Part shown: positions 6,604-15,208 of the stretch, piece after piece
How positions within the stretch are numbered: the first letter of the stretch is position 1
Layout of the letters: each line of letters begins with the position of its first letter
NCBI GenBank assembly: GCA_904396495.1
Contig: CAJFOJ010000028.1
Location: forward strand, 1-37,424
Reading direction: 5' to 3'
Length of the DNA: 37,424 nt
Source: an uncultured Oscillospiraceae bacterium
GTDB taxonomy: Bacteria > Bacillota > Clostridia > Oscillospirales > Ruminococcaceae
Position numbers and translations under genes: made by a program
The notes under the pieces: model-generated
Database searches by the model: none
Seen by the model: only the letters and a program-made list of their open reading frames with translations
What the model was told of the DNA's origin: nothing

Positions 6604-7599
6604 ATGCAGCAAAAACAGATAGTAGAGGAAAAATTGGGATCTGTTCCGGATAGAAAGGATAAGGCGGCTTTTTTGCTTACGCGATATGGCGGTGTGTCGG
6701 AGAAATCGCTCCTTATTTATATCCGCCGCTTTAATCGAATCGGTTCGGTGGAACTGGAGCTTAAAAAAAGTCTGTATCAGTTTGACCGGGAGGATTTCCT
6801 CAGGTTGTTTTTGGCCTTTACCAACACGGTGGCAAACGGCTTTTCAGTTCTCAAAAGCTTTGTGTCTGATTTTTTCCAGTGGGCGGAAGAACAGGGAATG
6901 CAAACGCCTCTTACTATTTTAAAAGATATTTCTTATGGGGATACCGATTTGACCGGAGTTTATAAGCAATCGTATTTTCCTACCTTTCAAAATTTGAAGG
7001 ACGAATTTCAGATGATGCTGGATTTGACGGGGATCGATGATGTTTCGGTGTATCAATCGGTGAAAATGATGGTTTATCTGAGCTGGTTTGGGGTAGGGAA
7101 CCCAGAAATTTGCAGCATTTTAAAAGAAGATGTTATGGATCAAAAAGACGGGATTTATCTGAAAAGACGGGATGAAATGCTATCGCTCCCTGCCCAAGTG
7201 ATGTATGAAGTGCGGGAATATCGGGATGCCCAAGGATATTATCGCCCCTTCCACAGTGGCAATTTGACTTTTTTTAAGTACAAGGACGGGCCCTTTTTGC
7301 TGCGGTCTTATCGAAAAGAACAGCTTTTTTACATTGATGTGGTCAATGCGCTAAAGAATTTCAGCCGGTTAAACGACGACCCCAATGGAAAGAAATTTCA
7401 ATATCACAAAATTTATTGGTCAGGTATTTTCAACCGGGCGTACGCCTATGAATTATCCAGCGGAGAGCTGGATCAAAAGAATATGCTTCTGCTCCAAAAA
7501 ATCTTTGGCGAAGAATACAGCAATGGGGCGGCAGGAGCACAGAAAGCCGCCAGCCGACTCAAGGAATACAGGCGTTTCCGAGACTATTTTTATCGATGA
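6604..7599 (+). CDS. MrpR-like, catalytically inactive tyrosine-recombinase-fold protein
   Basis: ATG at 6604 is chosen because AGAGG lies eight bases upstream; the GTG at 6595 abuts that site. The 331 residues show the integrase plan: an N-terminal SAM-like core-binding region (about 35-100, with YIRRFNRIGSVELELKKSLY and VLKSFVSDFFQWAEEQG) and a C-terminal catalytic-like region (about 130-331). Where active enzymes have the first Arg in a G-L-R-x-x-E motif, this protein has WFGVGNPEI; the later H-x-x-R box is replaced by YHKIYWSGIFNRAYAYE. It should therefore bind DNA without recombining it. Length and layout match MrpR, the lysogeny repressor of phage SPbeta. It sits beside an XRE/ImmA switch and has its own promoter. 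A degenerate integrase is the alternative. Confidence 0.65.
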   Translation: MQQKQIVEEKLGSVPDRKDKAAFLLTRYGGVSEKSLLIYIRRFNRIGSVELELKKSLYQFDREDFLRLFLAFTNTVANGFSVLKSFVSDFFQWAEEQGMQTPLTILKDISYGDTDLTGVYKQSYFPTFQNLKDEFQMMLDLTGIDDVSVYQSVKMMVYLSWFGVGNPEICSILKEDVMDQKDGIYLKRRDEMLSLPAQVMYEVREYRDAQGYYRPFHSGNLTFFKYKDGPFLLRSYRKEQLFYIDVVNALKNFSRLNDDPNGKKFQYHKIYWSGIFNRAYAYELSSGELDQKNMLLLQKIFGEEYSNGAAGAQKAASRLKEYRRFRDYFYR

Positions 7600-7614
7600 C
7601 CAAATTTAACCTAA

Positions 7615-7646
7615 TGATAACCGCCCTTGTTGTGTGCGGTTTATCA
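7615..7646. terminator. Hairpin between convergent genes
   Basis: TGATAACCGC (7615-7624) pairs with GCGGTTTATCA (7636-7646) with one bulged base. It lies between the convergent genes ending at 7599 and 7671 and could end transcripts from both sides, although the T run is weak. Confidence 0.55.
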
Positions 7647-7670
7647 TATAATATATAATTTAAAAAATAA

Positions 7671-8651
7671 TTATTTTGTCCAAAAACGTTTTACTTCATC
7701 TTCTGAAAGGGAAAGGGCAAAATCCCTTTTCTGCACCAATAGGTTTTCGGTGTCGTGGGCAATTTGCACGAGAATCGCCCGGGCTTCAAATTCTTCCCTA
7801 TTTTTGGGGAGGGGGCTGTGTTTAAACCCAGCTCTCATTTGAAAGAAAGTTTTAAGAAGGGAAAGGGCGTTGTTGTATTCGTGAAAGGAGTCGGAAACCT
7901 TTTGCAGAAATTGAGCCAGGGCGTTTGCCTGCTCTGGGATGTAGTGGAGCTTTTTTATGCTTTCGTCCATCCGTTGGAGCAGGGCGATTTGTCCCATCCG
8001 CAGTTGGAAGTAGCGTACATAGTAGCGCATATCGGTGCGGATATAGTTGTCGGCGTTGTCGTATGAGCGAGTCAGGGCGGCGTCCACACGGATTTGCAGA
8101 GCTTGAAAATTCGGGGACAAGTCAACTTCTTTCCCTTGTAATTTTTCCCCAAGTCGGCCGATGATACACTTCATACAGCCATCGATATCCTGTTGGTCCA
8201 AGCGGATTTGCTTGGTCATCTGCGGCATGTAGAGATTGACGAGAACGCCGATTGCAACGCCGATTAAAAGTAGGATAAATTCGTTTAGCACCAAACTGTA
8301 ATGTAGGGAACCGGCCGCGAATACATGACTGATGAGGACGGTGTTGGTGGTAATCCCTTCTTGAAGATTTACAAAATAACAAAAAAGGATAAAAATGAAC
8401 AGAAATATTCCGAAGCTAAAGACGTGAAAACCCACCGTCCAGAAAATCAAAAGGGAAAAAAGCACGGCAGGGACAAAGGCCAAAAGGCGTTTCCCGGCGA
8501 TTTGAAAGGTGGCCTTTTTGGTGTCCTGGATGCTCAGCAGGGTGATAATCCCCGCCGAGGTGCTGCTTGTAAGCCCCAGAAGATCCGCCAATAGAATTGC
8601 GATACAGCAGGAAGCGGATATTTTTAGAATTTTCAGTGGATAGACTTTCAT
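7671..8651 (-). CDS. Aromatic acid exporter family (ArAE/DUF939-type) membrane protein
   Basis: 326 residues starting at ATG 8651. The N-terminal 145 residues contain about four to five hydrophobic segments (ISASCCIAILLADLLGL, LLAFVPAVLFSLLIF, IFLFIFILFCYFV, EFILLLIGVAIGVLVNLYMP). The start MKVYPLKILKISAS and the STSAGIITLLSIQDTKKATFQ segment are characteristic of the Gram-positive ArAE_1 family. The C-terminal 180 residues form a cytosolic helical domain (ArAE_1_C type) ending in EDEVKRFW. Related proteins are half-size relatives of the fusaric-acid/p-hydroxybenzoate exporters; the substrate of this one is not known. It stands alone, convergent with the recombinase-like gene. No promoter was identified with confidence. 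Confidence 0.82.
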   Translation of the reverse strand: MKVYPLKILKISASCCIAILLADLLGLTSSTSAGIITLLSIQDTKKATFQIAGKRLLAFVPAVLFSLLIFWTVGFHVFSFGIFLFIFILFCYFVNLQEGITTNTVLISHVFAAGSLHYSLVLNEFILLLIGVAIGVLVNLYMPQMTKQIRLDQQDIDGCMKCIIGRLGEKLQGKEVDLSPNFQALQIRVDAALTRSYDNADNYIRTDMRYYVRYFQLRMGQIALLQRMDESIKKLHYIPEQANALAQFLQKVSDSFHEYNNALSLLKTFFQMRAGFKHSPLPKNREEFEARAILVQIAHDTENLLVQKRDFALSLSEDEVKRFWTK

Positions 8652-8888
8652 GACGCTACTCCATAAATCTTATTTATATTGGTATTTGTTGTTCCCGCTG
8701 GAATATGTAACAGACGATGAAATGGGAAACAAAGAAAAATTTTAATGGGATTGTATGAATACCCAAAATTCAGCCCAAAATACTGCCATGGAAAAAACTA
8801 GGAACAAATCTGGAATGAATTGCAAGCATTTTTCATATCTTTTCTTTGCGGACAGGCCGCGGACTTGCAAATAACAGGAGGATTATCA

Positions 8889-9518
8889 ATGAAGCATCAA
8901 TCAAAAATTGCGCTTGCCATTTTTGCGGTTACTCTGTCGTCGGTTCTGATGACGGGAATGGGGTACAGCGCACCTATAGAGGCATTTTCCACCCAGCAGC
9001 CCATTTTGTTGGATACGCCGGTATCCGAGTTATACCATCTCCGCACCGAGGTAAAAAAGGCGTCAGAGGTTTTGAAAAAACAAGCGGAGGAACGGGCAAA
9101 AGAGGAGGCGGAAAAAGCAAAAGCGCGACAGACCTGCTCCTTCACTTCCGAGGAAGTAACCATGATGGAGTATATTATCCAGCAGGAGGTGCGGGGCGCA
9201 TCTCTCAAGCACAAACGCATTATCGCAAACGTCATTGTCAACCGGGTTAAGTCCGATGCTTTTCCCGACACCATCGAAGGAGTACTGTTCCAAAAGGGGC
9301 AGTTCACATCAGCTCAAAACTACTACAATAGGACCTATCCGCCCGACGAGGACACCAAACAGGCGGTTTGGGAGGTGTTAAACGGTCAATGTGAGGATTT
9401 ATCCCAGGGTGCCCTCTACTTTTATGCTCCTCGGTGGACATCCCAGAGTACGGCGTCCTGGTTTGAAAACGATTTGGATTACCTGTTTGAACTAGAGGGG
9501 CATCGCTTTTTCCGATGA
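8889..9518 (+). CDS. SleB/CwlJ-type cell-wall hydrolase
   Basis: ATG at 8889 has a full AGGAGG seven bases upstream. The 209-residue product has a signal peptide (KIALAIFAVTLSSVLMTGMGYSA), a charged coiled-coil linker (about 50-80) and a C-terminal Hydrolase_2 domain (about 83-209). The catalytic Glu is probably E100 in YIIQQEVRG, followed by the family's NVIVNRVKSDAFPDTIEGVLFQ and QFTSA blocks. Relatives are lytic transglycosylases or muramidases acting on cortex or vegetative peptidoglycan during spore germination or wall remodelling. It lacks an N-terminal peptidoglycan-binding repeat, so it is shorter than SleB. Exported by Sec; monocistronic, followed by a hairpin at 9617-9648. Confidence 0.85.
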   Translation: MKHQSKIALAIFAVTLSSVLMTGMGYSAPIEAFSTQQPILLDTPVSELYHLRTEVKKASEVLKKQAEERAKEEAEKAKARQTCSFTSEEVTMMEYIIQQEVRGASLKHKRIIANVIVNRVKSDAFPDTIEGVLFQKGQFTSAQNYYNRTYPPDEDTKQAVWEVLNGQCEDLSQGALYFYAPRWTSQSTASWFENDLDYLFELEGHRFFR

Positions 9519-9616
9519 ACCACAGCCTCCAAAAAATCTCCTACCGGTCGGTGACACCAGGCCTAAAACGTACAAATATTACACAAAGTCATGTGCAACA
9601 ATTCAAAAGTTTTAAG

Positions 9617-9648
9617 AGGAGTGGCGCAGCAATAGCGGCGCCACTCCT
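9617..9648 (+). terminator. Long perfect hairpin after the hydrolase gene
   Basis: AGGAGTGGCGC (9617-9627) pairs perfectly with GCGCCACTCCT (9638-9648) over a 10-nt loop. The T run after it is short (GTCTTTGCTT), so termination may be partial. Confidence 0.6.
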
Positions 9649-9798
9649 GTCTTTGCTTGATTACGGCCGTTATTGCGGCAATGTATATCTTTCGTTTCTA
9701 AAAAACCTATGGTTTCTGTAGAACTGAAATACTGCTCTGCCGGTATCGCCTTTTTTATATTAAGCATTTGTGCATGTCTGTATTTTCTCTTTATTATG

Positions 9799-9843
9799 AA
9801 AAATCCCCCTGTATAGGTTTCTTGCCTATACAGAGGGATTTTT
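9799..9843. terminator. Bidirectional terminator serving galE
   Basis: CTGTATAGG (9809-9817) pairs with CCTATACAG (9825-9833), extended by CCC/GGG after one mismatch and flanked by A and T runs on both sides. It lies 76 bases beyond the galE stop codon on the minus strand. Confidence 0.8.
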
Positions 9844-9918
9844 ACTTAATATTTGTTTTTGCTAAATCTCTTCAACGCTTCATGCTGAAGGCTTTTATAT
9901 GATAATAACCAGTAACCT

Positions 9919-10926
9919 TTATAGCCCGTTTGGATTTTTCACGGTAAAGTTCCAGGAGTCTTTGCACATCTCTTCGACTCCTCTGGTCGCCTGCCAGCCT
10001 AAAACTTCTTTTGCCTTAGTAGGATCGGCATAACACTCAGCGATGTCACCGGGACGGCGAGGGGCAATTTTGTAGCTTACTTTTTTGCCGCTGGCTTTTT
10101 CAAATGCAGCCACCATCTGGAGTACCGAATATCCGGTTCCGGTTCCCAGGTTATAGGCGTCCACACCTTTGTCCTTACGGACTTTTTCCAATGCTTTTAG
10201 GTGGCCCAGAGCCAAATCGACCACATGGATATAGTCGCGGACACCGGTTCCATCCACTGTGTCGTAGTCGTTGCCATAGACTGACAGGCACTCCAGCTTT
10301 CCGGAGGCCACCTGGGCGATGTAGGGCAGCAGGTTATTGGGGATGCCATTGGGGTCTTCGCCGATGAGACCGCTCTTGTGGGCGCCGATGGGGTTAAAAT
10401 ACCGCAGCAGGGCGATCGACCAGCCGTCGTCTGCCACGTACAGATCCCGAAGAATTCCCTCGATCATCAGCTTGGTGGAGCCGTAGGGATTGGTGGTGGA
10501 CAGAGGAAAATCCTCCCGGATGGGTACGGACTTAGGTGCGCCATAAACGGTGGCAGAAGAACTGAACACCAGCCTTTTGACGCCGTATTGCTCCATCAGT
10601 TCGCAGAGAATCAGAGTACCGGTGATGTTGTTGTGATAATAAAGGAGGGGCTTTGCAACGCTTTCTCCAACTGCTTTCAGACCAGCAAAGTGGATGACGG
10701 CGTCGATTTTGTTTTGCTGGAACACTTTTTCCAGGCTATCTTTGTCCAATAAATCCACTTCGTAGAATTTGAAGTCTTTTCCGGTGATTTCACGGATACG
10801 GTTTAATGCTTCCGGTTTCGAATTTACAAAGTTGTCGACGATGACGATTTCTTCGCCCTGATTTAAAAGTTCTACGCAGGTGTGGGAACCGATATACCCG
10901 GCTCCGCCTGTTACCAATACTGCCAT
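9919..10926 (-). CDS. galE: UDP-glucose 4-epimerase
   Basis: 335 residues, the normal length for bacterial GalE, with AGGAGG seven bases before the ATG at 10926. The N-terminal NAD-binding motif GGAGYIG (residues 7-13) is intact, followed by [19 protein letters not shown] (79-89), the catalytic Ser124 and the Y148-x3-K152 pair in NPYGSTK, and the sugar-binding C-terminal segments ([24 protein letters not shown]). It interconverts UDP-glucose and UDP-galactose in the cytosol, feeding galactose use (Leloir pathway) and cell-surface glycan synthesis. It stands alone here without galK or galT, which favours a role in surface polysaccharide supply or shared control elsewhere. Confidence 0.97.
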   Translation of the reverse strand: MAVLVTGGAGYIGSHTCVELLNQGEEIVIVDNFVNSKPEALNRIREITGKDFKFYEVDLLDKDSLEKVFQQNKIDAVIHFAGLKAVGESVAKPLLYYHNNITGTLILCELMEQYGVKRLVFSSSATVYGAPKSVPIREDFPLSTTNPYGSTKLMIEGILRDLYVADDGWSIALLRYFNPIGAHKSGLIGEDPNGIPNNLLPYIAQVASGKLECLSVYGNDYDTVDGTGVRDYIHVVDLALGHLKALEKVRKDKGVDAYNLGTGTGYSVLQMVAAFEKASGKKVSYKIAPRRPGDIAECYADPTKAKEVLGWQATRGVEEMCKDSWNFTVKNPNGL

Positions 10927-11137
10927 AGGGATACCTCCTGTTTCCGCGATGGTATTTCTTTTTTCATTGTCCAGTATAGTTGTTTTTCCTTAGTCCGTCA
11001 ACCTTTTGGGAAGATAATCCATAGAATTCAAAAGGAGAAAGCTGATATTTTAAGGTTTGTGCTTTTCATAGAATCCTCAGTATAACACCCTGTCAGTATT
11101 CTAAAATTTCCCGGTCGTAAATATTCAGGAAATTTTC

Positions 11138-11166
11138 TTAATTTTTCCTCCATATTATGGTATAAT
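11138..11166 (+). promoter_or_regulatory. Extended -10 promoter for ymfF
   Basis: A perfect -10 TATAAT (11161-11166) is preceded by TGG, giving an extended -10, and by a weak -35 TTAATT at 17-base spacing. Transcription would begin near 11173. Confidence 0.6.
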
Positions 11167-11172
11167 AACCTC

Positions 11173-11400
11173 ACAAGCAAACAGCTTTGCTGTTTGAAAA
11201 GCACTAAGAAGCGCTTTTATTCCTCTGACTCGGAATTGAGTGGGAATGTTTTTCCATTATCCACTCCTGCTGAGCGGGATTACGACGGAGTGTGCCCTCT
11301 TACAAATTTCTGTGGGGTTTGCGGATGTGGTAAATAACTTCTCAGGGAAATGGCAATTTTGGCATATTGTTTGGCTTTTTAAAGAAGCCTTTGAAAGGAT
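11173..11400 (+). promoter_or_regulatory. Long structured 5' leader, unassigned
   Basis: About 225 bases separate the promoter from the start codon. Three hairpins stand in a row: CAAACAGC/GCTGTTTG (11178-11185, 11189-11196), AAAAGC/GCTTTT (11197-11202, 11213-11218) and GAGTGG/CCACTC (11238-11243, 11261-11266). I could not match it to a known riboswitch or to 6S, SRP or T-box RNA. It may be a regulatory leader or a separate small RNA. Confidence 0.45.
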
Positions 11401-12693
11401 ATGATTCTTTACATGAAGGAAACGTTTTTGCGGGAACCCATTGGCGATCAGGTGTACTTTGGGAGCGTGCGGGACGAGCGGTACAAAACCAATCTTCTGG
11501 CTGTTAACCTCATTTTGCCGCTCAAAAAGGAAACGATGACGGCAAACGCCTTGGTCCCCATGATTTTGGAAAGGGGATACGAAGACTATCCCACTTTTCA
11601 GGAATTTTCCAAAAAGCTCAATTTTATGTACGGCGCTTCTGCGGGAAGTTCCATCTCCAAAATTGGGGATAGAGCTGTTTTGACGCTGATGGTCTCCGCC
11701 ATTGACGACAGCTATGCTTTAAACGGTGAAGCCCTATTGGAGGAGAGCGCCAAAGTCCTCATGGGGATGCTTTTGCGTCCGGCTATGAAGGACGGGCTCT
11801 TCGATGAAAAGACATTTGCCCTCCAACGGCAGTACCTCATCGACACCATCGAGGCGGAAATCAACGATAAGCGCCGCTATGCCATGATGAAAACAATCTC
11901 CCTCATGTTTGAGGGAGAGGCTTTTGGGACAGACCGGTTTGGAATGGTGGAAGGGGCGAAAGCCATCACGTTAAATGAGTCCGTCGACGCTTATCACCGC
12001 ATTATCGATGAGGCCACAGTGGAAATTCTCCACGTGGGCATGGGAGACCCCGCCTGCGCCAAGGAGGTCTGCAAGAGAGCTTTTGCCCCTCTGAATCGTC
12101 ATCCTGTAGCACTGCCCGAGACGGATATCCAAATCGGTTCTGGGAAGGTCAAAAACGTCACTGAACGGTTTAACGTCACCCAGTCTAAGCTTTGTTTCGG
12201 TTTTAAGACGGACGTTACGCCCGACAGCCCACTCTTAAACCCTATGCGGATGGCCGTAGCCATTTTGGGAGGCACCCCCACTTCCAAGCTTTTCTTAAAC
12301 GTCCGGGAGAAAAAGAGCCTTTGCTACTACTGCGCTGCCCGGTTTGACCGCACCAAGGGCATCATGCTGATCGACAGCGGTGTGGAGCACGACAAGATAG
12401 ATGAGGCCAAAAAGGCAATTTTGGAGCAGTTGGATGCGGTTCGCAGCGGGGAATTTACCGAAACTGACATGGAGTTTGCCTCTTTAAGCCTGCAAAACAG
12501 TTTTCGCTCTATGGGCGAAAGTGCCTACTCTTTAGAGTTGTATTACTTGACTCAAACGGTTTTGGGCCTTACGGGCAGCCCGGAAGAGCAGAGCCAAGCC
12601 ATCGCCAGAGTCCAAAAGGATGAAATCATCGAGGCGGCCAAGCATATCCGCCTGCACACCGTTTATTTGCTGACCGGTGAAAACGTGAAGTGA
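11401..12693 (+). CDS. ymfF: M16-family protein YmfF (inactive subunit)
   Basis: 430 residues. ATG at 11401 is very close to AAAGGA; an in-frame ATG at 11413 (MKETFLREP) is an alternative. The fold is that of the M16 insulinase/pitrilysin family, with the N-terminal domain around residues 10-200 and the C-terminal repeat containing GGTPTSKLFLNVREKKSLCYYC. The zinc motif HxxEH is absent: the aligned region reads MILERGYEDYPTF. This matches YmfF, the non-catalytic partner of YmfH; the two are reported to be linked to EF-P modification in Bacillus. The active partner follows 26 bases downstream. Cytosolic; the pair probably forms a heterodimer. Confidence 0.88.
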   Translation: MILYMKETFLREPIGDQVYFGSVRDERYKTNLLAVNLILPLKKETMTANALVPMILERGYEDYPTFQEFSKKLNFMYGASAGSSISKIGDRAVLTLMVSAIDDSYALNGEALLEESAKVLMGMLLRPAMKDGLFDEKTFALQRQYLIDTIEAEINDKRRYAMMKTISLMFEGEAFGTDRFGMVEGAKAITLNESVDAYHRIIDEATVEILHVGMGDPACAKEVCKRAFAPLNRHPVALPETDIQIGSGKVKNVTERFNVTQSKLCFGFKTDVTPDSPLLNPMRMAVAILGGTPTSKLFLNVREKKSLCYYCAARFDRTKGIMLIDSGVEHDKIDEAKKAILEQLDAVRSGEFTETDMEFASLSLQNSFRSMGESAYSLELYYLTQTVLGLTGSPEEQSQAIARVQKDEIIEAAKHIRLHTVYLLTGENVK

Positions 12694-12719
12694 TAACGGG
12701 AGAAAGGAAGGAATTGCTG

Positions 12720-14003
12720 ATGAAAAAGACTGTGGTTCAAAGTCCCCGCATCCATGAGAGGTATATCCGACTAGAACACGAGTCGGGGCTTATCATTTTG
12801 CTCTATCCTATGAAGGGCTTTCAAACCGCCTATGCCCTATTTGGCACCAAATACGGTTCGGTGGACAACTGTTTTAAAATCGGGAACGACCCGGATTTTG
12901 TCACCGTGCCCGACGGCATCGCCCATTTTCTCGAGCACAAGCTCTTTGAAAGCGAGGACGGTGACGCCTTCACCCTCTTTGCCAAAACCGGCGCCGAGGC
13001 AAACGCCTTTACCTCTTTTGACAAAACCTGTTACCTCTTTTCCTGCTCCGACAAGTTTGAGGAGTCTCTAAAAGCCCTCGTCACCTTTGTCCAGACCCCT
13101 TATTTCACCCAGCAGACGGTGGAGAAAGAGCAGGGGATCATCGGGCAGGAGATTAGGATGTACGAGGACCTCCCCAGCTGGCGGGTGATGTTTAACCTCC
13201 TAGAGGGACTCTATGTAAACAACTCGGTTAAGGTGGACATCGCCGGAACGGTGGAGAGCATTGCGAAAATCGATGCAGATTTGCTCTATCGTTGCTACCA
13301 CACCTTCTATAACCTCTCCAACATGGTGATCGCCGTGGCGGGCAATTTTGACCCGGAAATAGCAGAGAAAATTATCGTAGAGGGCCTTAAAGAGTCCAAC
13401 CCGGTCTCCATCCAGCGAAAGGGCTACGATGAGCCGAGGAAAGCGAACAAAAAAGAAGTGGTTCAGCATTTAGACGTGGCGATCCCCCTGTTTTATTTTG
13501 GCTACAAGGTAAAGCCCGAAGATGGGACTATGGAAGGACTCAAGCAGCAAATTGAGCTGGAGATTCTCTTGGATGTCTTGGCAGGGCCTACTTCCGACTT
13601 TTACAACGACATGTACCGGCAAGGACTTTTAAACGCGAACTTCGGTACTGAGGTGTTTGGTGGTCGAGGATTTTTGGCTACCATGCTGGGAGGAGAGTCT
13701 AAAGACCCCAAAGCGGTGTTAACGGCTTTCAATAAAATGATCGCCGAGAAAAGGAAATCCGGGCTTTCAGAGGAGGATTTTCTTTCCTGTCGCAACGCCT
13801 TGTATGGTAAGGCATTAAAAGGTATCAACGATGCGGAGAACACCGCTACCGCCATGCTCTCTTATGAGATGATGGGAGTTGGACTATTCGACATGATAGA
13901 TGTTATCGCCGGCACTACTCTTGCCGGTGTAGAAAAGCGGCTCGCCTCCGATTTTGATGAGGTTTGCCAATCCCTTTCAATCGTTTATCCAAATGGCAAA
14001 TAA
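12720..14003 (+). CDS. ymfH: M16-family zinc peptidase YmfH (active subunit)
   Basis: ATG at 12720 has GAAAGGAAGGAA immediately upstream; a GTG at 12690 overlapping the previous gene lacks a site. The 427 residues carry the inverted zinc motif HFLEH (H69, E72, H73) within GIAHFLEHKLFE and the downstream Glu helix EQGIIGQEIRMYED (about 142-155), so the peptidase should be active. The C-terminal half contains AGPTSDFYNDMYRQGLLN, the usual M16 substrate-binding region. Paired with YmfF just upstream, as in other Firmicutes. The pair lies before lgt and folD; a shared transcript is likely. Confidence 0.9.
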   Translation: MKKTVVQSPRIHERYIRLEHESGLIILLYPMKGFQTAYALFGTKYGSVDNCFKIGNDPDFVTVPDGIAHFLEHKLFESEDGDAFTLFAKTGAEANAFTSFDKTCYLFSCSDKFEESLKALVTFVQTPYFTQQTVEKEQGIIGQEIRMYEDLPSWRVMFNLLEGLYVNNSVKVDIAGTVESIAKIDADLLYRCYHTFYNLSNMVIAVAGNFDPEIAEKIIVEGLKESNPVSIQRKGYDEPRKANKKEVVQHLDVAIPLFYFGYKVKPEDGTMEGLKQQIELEILLDVLAGPTSDFYNDMYRQGLLNANFGTEVFGGRGFLATMLGGESKDPKAVLTAFNKMIAEKRKSGLSEEDFLSCRNALYGKALKGINDAENTATAMLSYEMMGVGLFDMIDVIAGTTLAGVEKRLASDFDEVCQSLSIVYPNGK

Positions 14004-14032
14004 TTTTATGACAAAATTTTTATGAATAGGAC

Positions 14033-15208
14033 GTGAAGCAATTGAGTACAGTTGAATTCCCCGGCCTCGGCCTCACCTTCAATCTTAACCGGGTAGCGTT
14101 TCAGATCGGAAACCTGACGGTTACCTGGTACGGAATCCTGATTACCCTGGGCATCCTTTTGGCCATTGCCTTTGCCATGAGCCAGTGCAAGAAATTCGGA
14201 ATCATCCCTGACAAACTCATCGATGTAACGCTGGGCGGCGTCGTGGGCGGAATCGTGGGTGCGCGACTTTACTACGTCGTCTTCAGCTGGGACAGCTTTA
14301 AAGATGATTTGAGTTCCATCTTTAAGACTTGGGAAGGCGGTATGGCCATCTACGGCGGCCTTATCGGGGCGATTTTGGTGGGTGCGCTCATCGTTAAGCT
14401 CCGTAAGATGAAACTGCTCCCAGTTTTGGACGTGGCCTGCATGGGTTTCCTAATCGGACAGGCCATCGGCCGATGGGGGAACTTTGTAAACGTGGAGGCT
14501 TTCGGCTCCAATACTGACCTTCCTTGGGGAATGACTGGCGAGCGGATTACCTCCTATCTCAGCAATTCCGCCAACGTGGAGGCGCTCAACAAACTGGGTG
14601 TCACGGTAGATCCTCTGGCGCCTGTCCACCCTTGCTTTCTTTATGAATCCCTTTGGTGTGCATTAGGATTTTTGCTGCTGTTTTTGTATAGCAAACATCG
14701 AAAATTTGACGGCGAACTGTTTTTAATGTATACCGCCTGGTACGGAATTGGTCGCGGCGTTATTGAAGGGCTGCGGACCGACAGCTTGCTTTTAGGAAGC
14801 ATCCGGGTCTCCCAACTCCTGGCCTTTGTTTTGGCCGCTGCCGCAGTGATTATTTGGCTCGTTGTGCGTTCCAAGATTAAGCGGGCCCACGACGAAAATT
14901 ATCTAAAGCTCTACGTCACCACCGAAGCCTATCAACAGGAAGTAGCGGCCTATGAGGAAAAGCAGGCCAAGAAAAAGAATAAGAAGAAAAAAGGAGACGC
15001 GGCTCTGACAGAAGAGAACACGGTAGACGACTCTATTATGGAGGAGTCGACGGCACCGGCAGAGGAGCCTTTAATGGAGAGCCCTCAAACAGATGATTCT
15101 CAAATAGGGGAGGAAACTTTTCAGGAATCGGATGTTGAACCCACCGAGGCATCGGCCGATGATACAGACGTTATAGGGGAAACAGAGGAGGATAAAATCG
15201 ATGAGTAA
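14033..15208 (+). CDS. lgt: Prolipoprotein diacylglyceryl transferase with acidic C-terminal tail
   Basis: Lgt moves a diacylglyceryl group from phosphatidylglycerol to the lipobox Cys of prolipoproteins in the membrane. The GTG at 14033 is used here; a TTG at 14042 has better spacing from AGGA and would give a protein starting near STVEFPGLG. Seven or so membrane segments span residues 28-285. The signature GRWGNFVNVEAFG (146-158) with Arg147 and the EGGMAIYGG loop (101-109) are intact. Residues after about 285 form a cytosolic, first Lys-rich (KKKNKKKKG) then strongly acidic tail of roughly 100 residues, not part of the enzyme core. The stop codon overlaps folD by 8 bases. Confidence 0.95.
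   Translation: MKQLSTVEFPGLGLTFNLNRVAFQIGNLTVTWYGILITLGILLAIAFAMSQCKKFGIIPDKLIDVTLGGVVGGIVGARLYYVVFSWDSFKDDLSSIFKTWEGGMAIYGGLIGAILVGALIVKLRKMKLLPVLDVACMGFLIGQAIGRWGNFVNVEAFGSNTDLPWGMTGERITSYLSNSANVEALNKLGVTVDPLAPVHPCFLYESLWCALGFLLLFLYSKHRKFDGELFLMYTAWYGIGRGVIEGLRTDSLLLGSIRVSQLLAFVLAAAAVIIWLVVRSKIKRAHDENYLKLYVTTEAYQQEVAAYEEKQAKKKNKKKKGDAALTEENTVDDSIMEESTAPAEEPLMESPQTDDSQIGEETFQESDVEPTEASADDTDVIGETEEDKIDE

Larger units (their letters stand above)
9519..9918. other. Gene-free interval with two hairpins
   Basis: The interval separates two convergent genes. Apart from the hairpins at 9617-9648 and 9799-9843, listed separately, I see no gene, RNA or repeat. Short frames overlapping the end of the hydrolase gene have no ribosome site. 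Confidence 0.6.
10927..11400. other. Intergenic region between divergent galE and ymfF
   Basis: This 474-base gap carries the galE upstream region on the left and a rightward promoter with a long structured leader on the right (listed separately). No open frame with a ribosome site is present. Confidence 0.6.

Noticed and set aside
11173-11400. 6S, SRP or tmRNA gene before ymfF
   Set aside because: No conserved core of these RNAs could be identified; only simple hairpins are visible.
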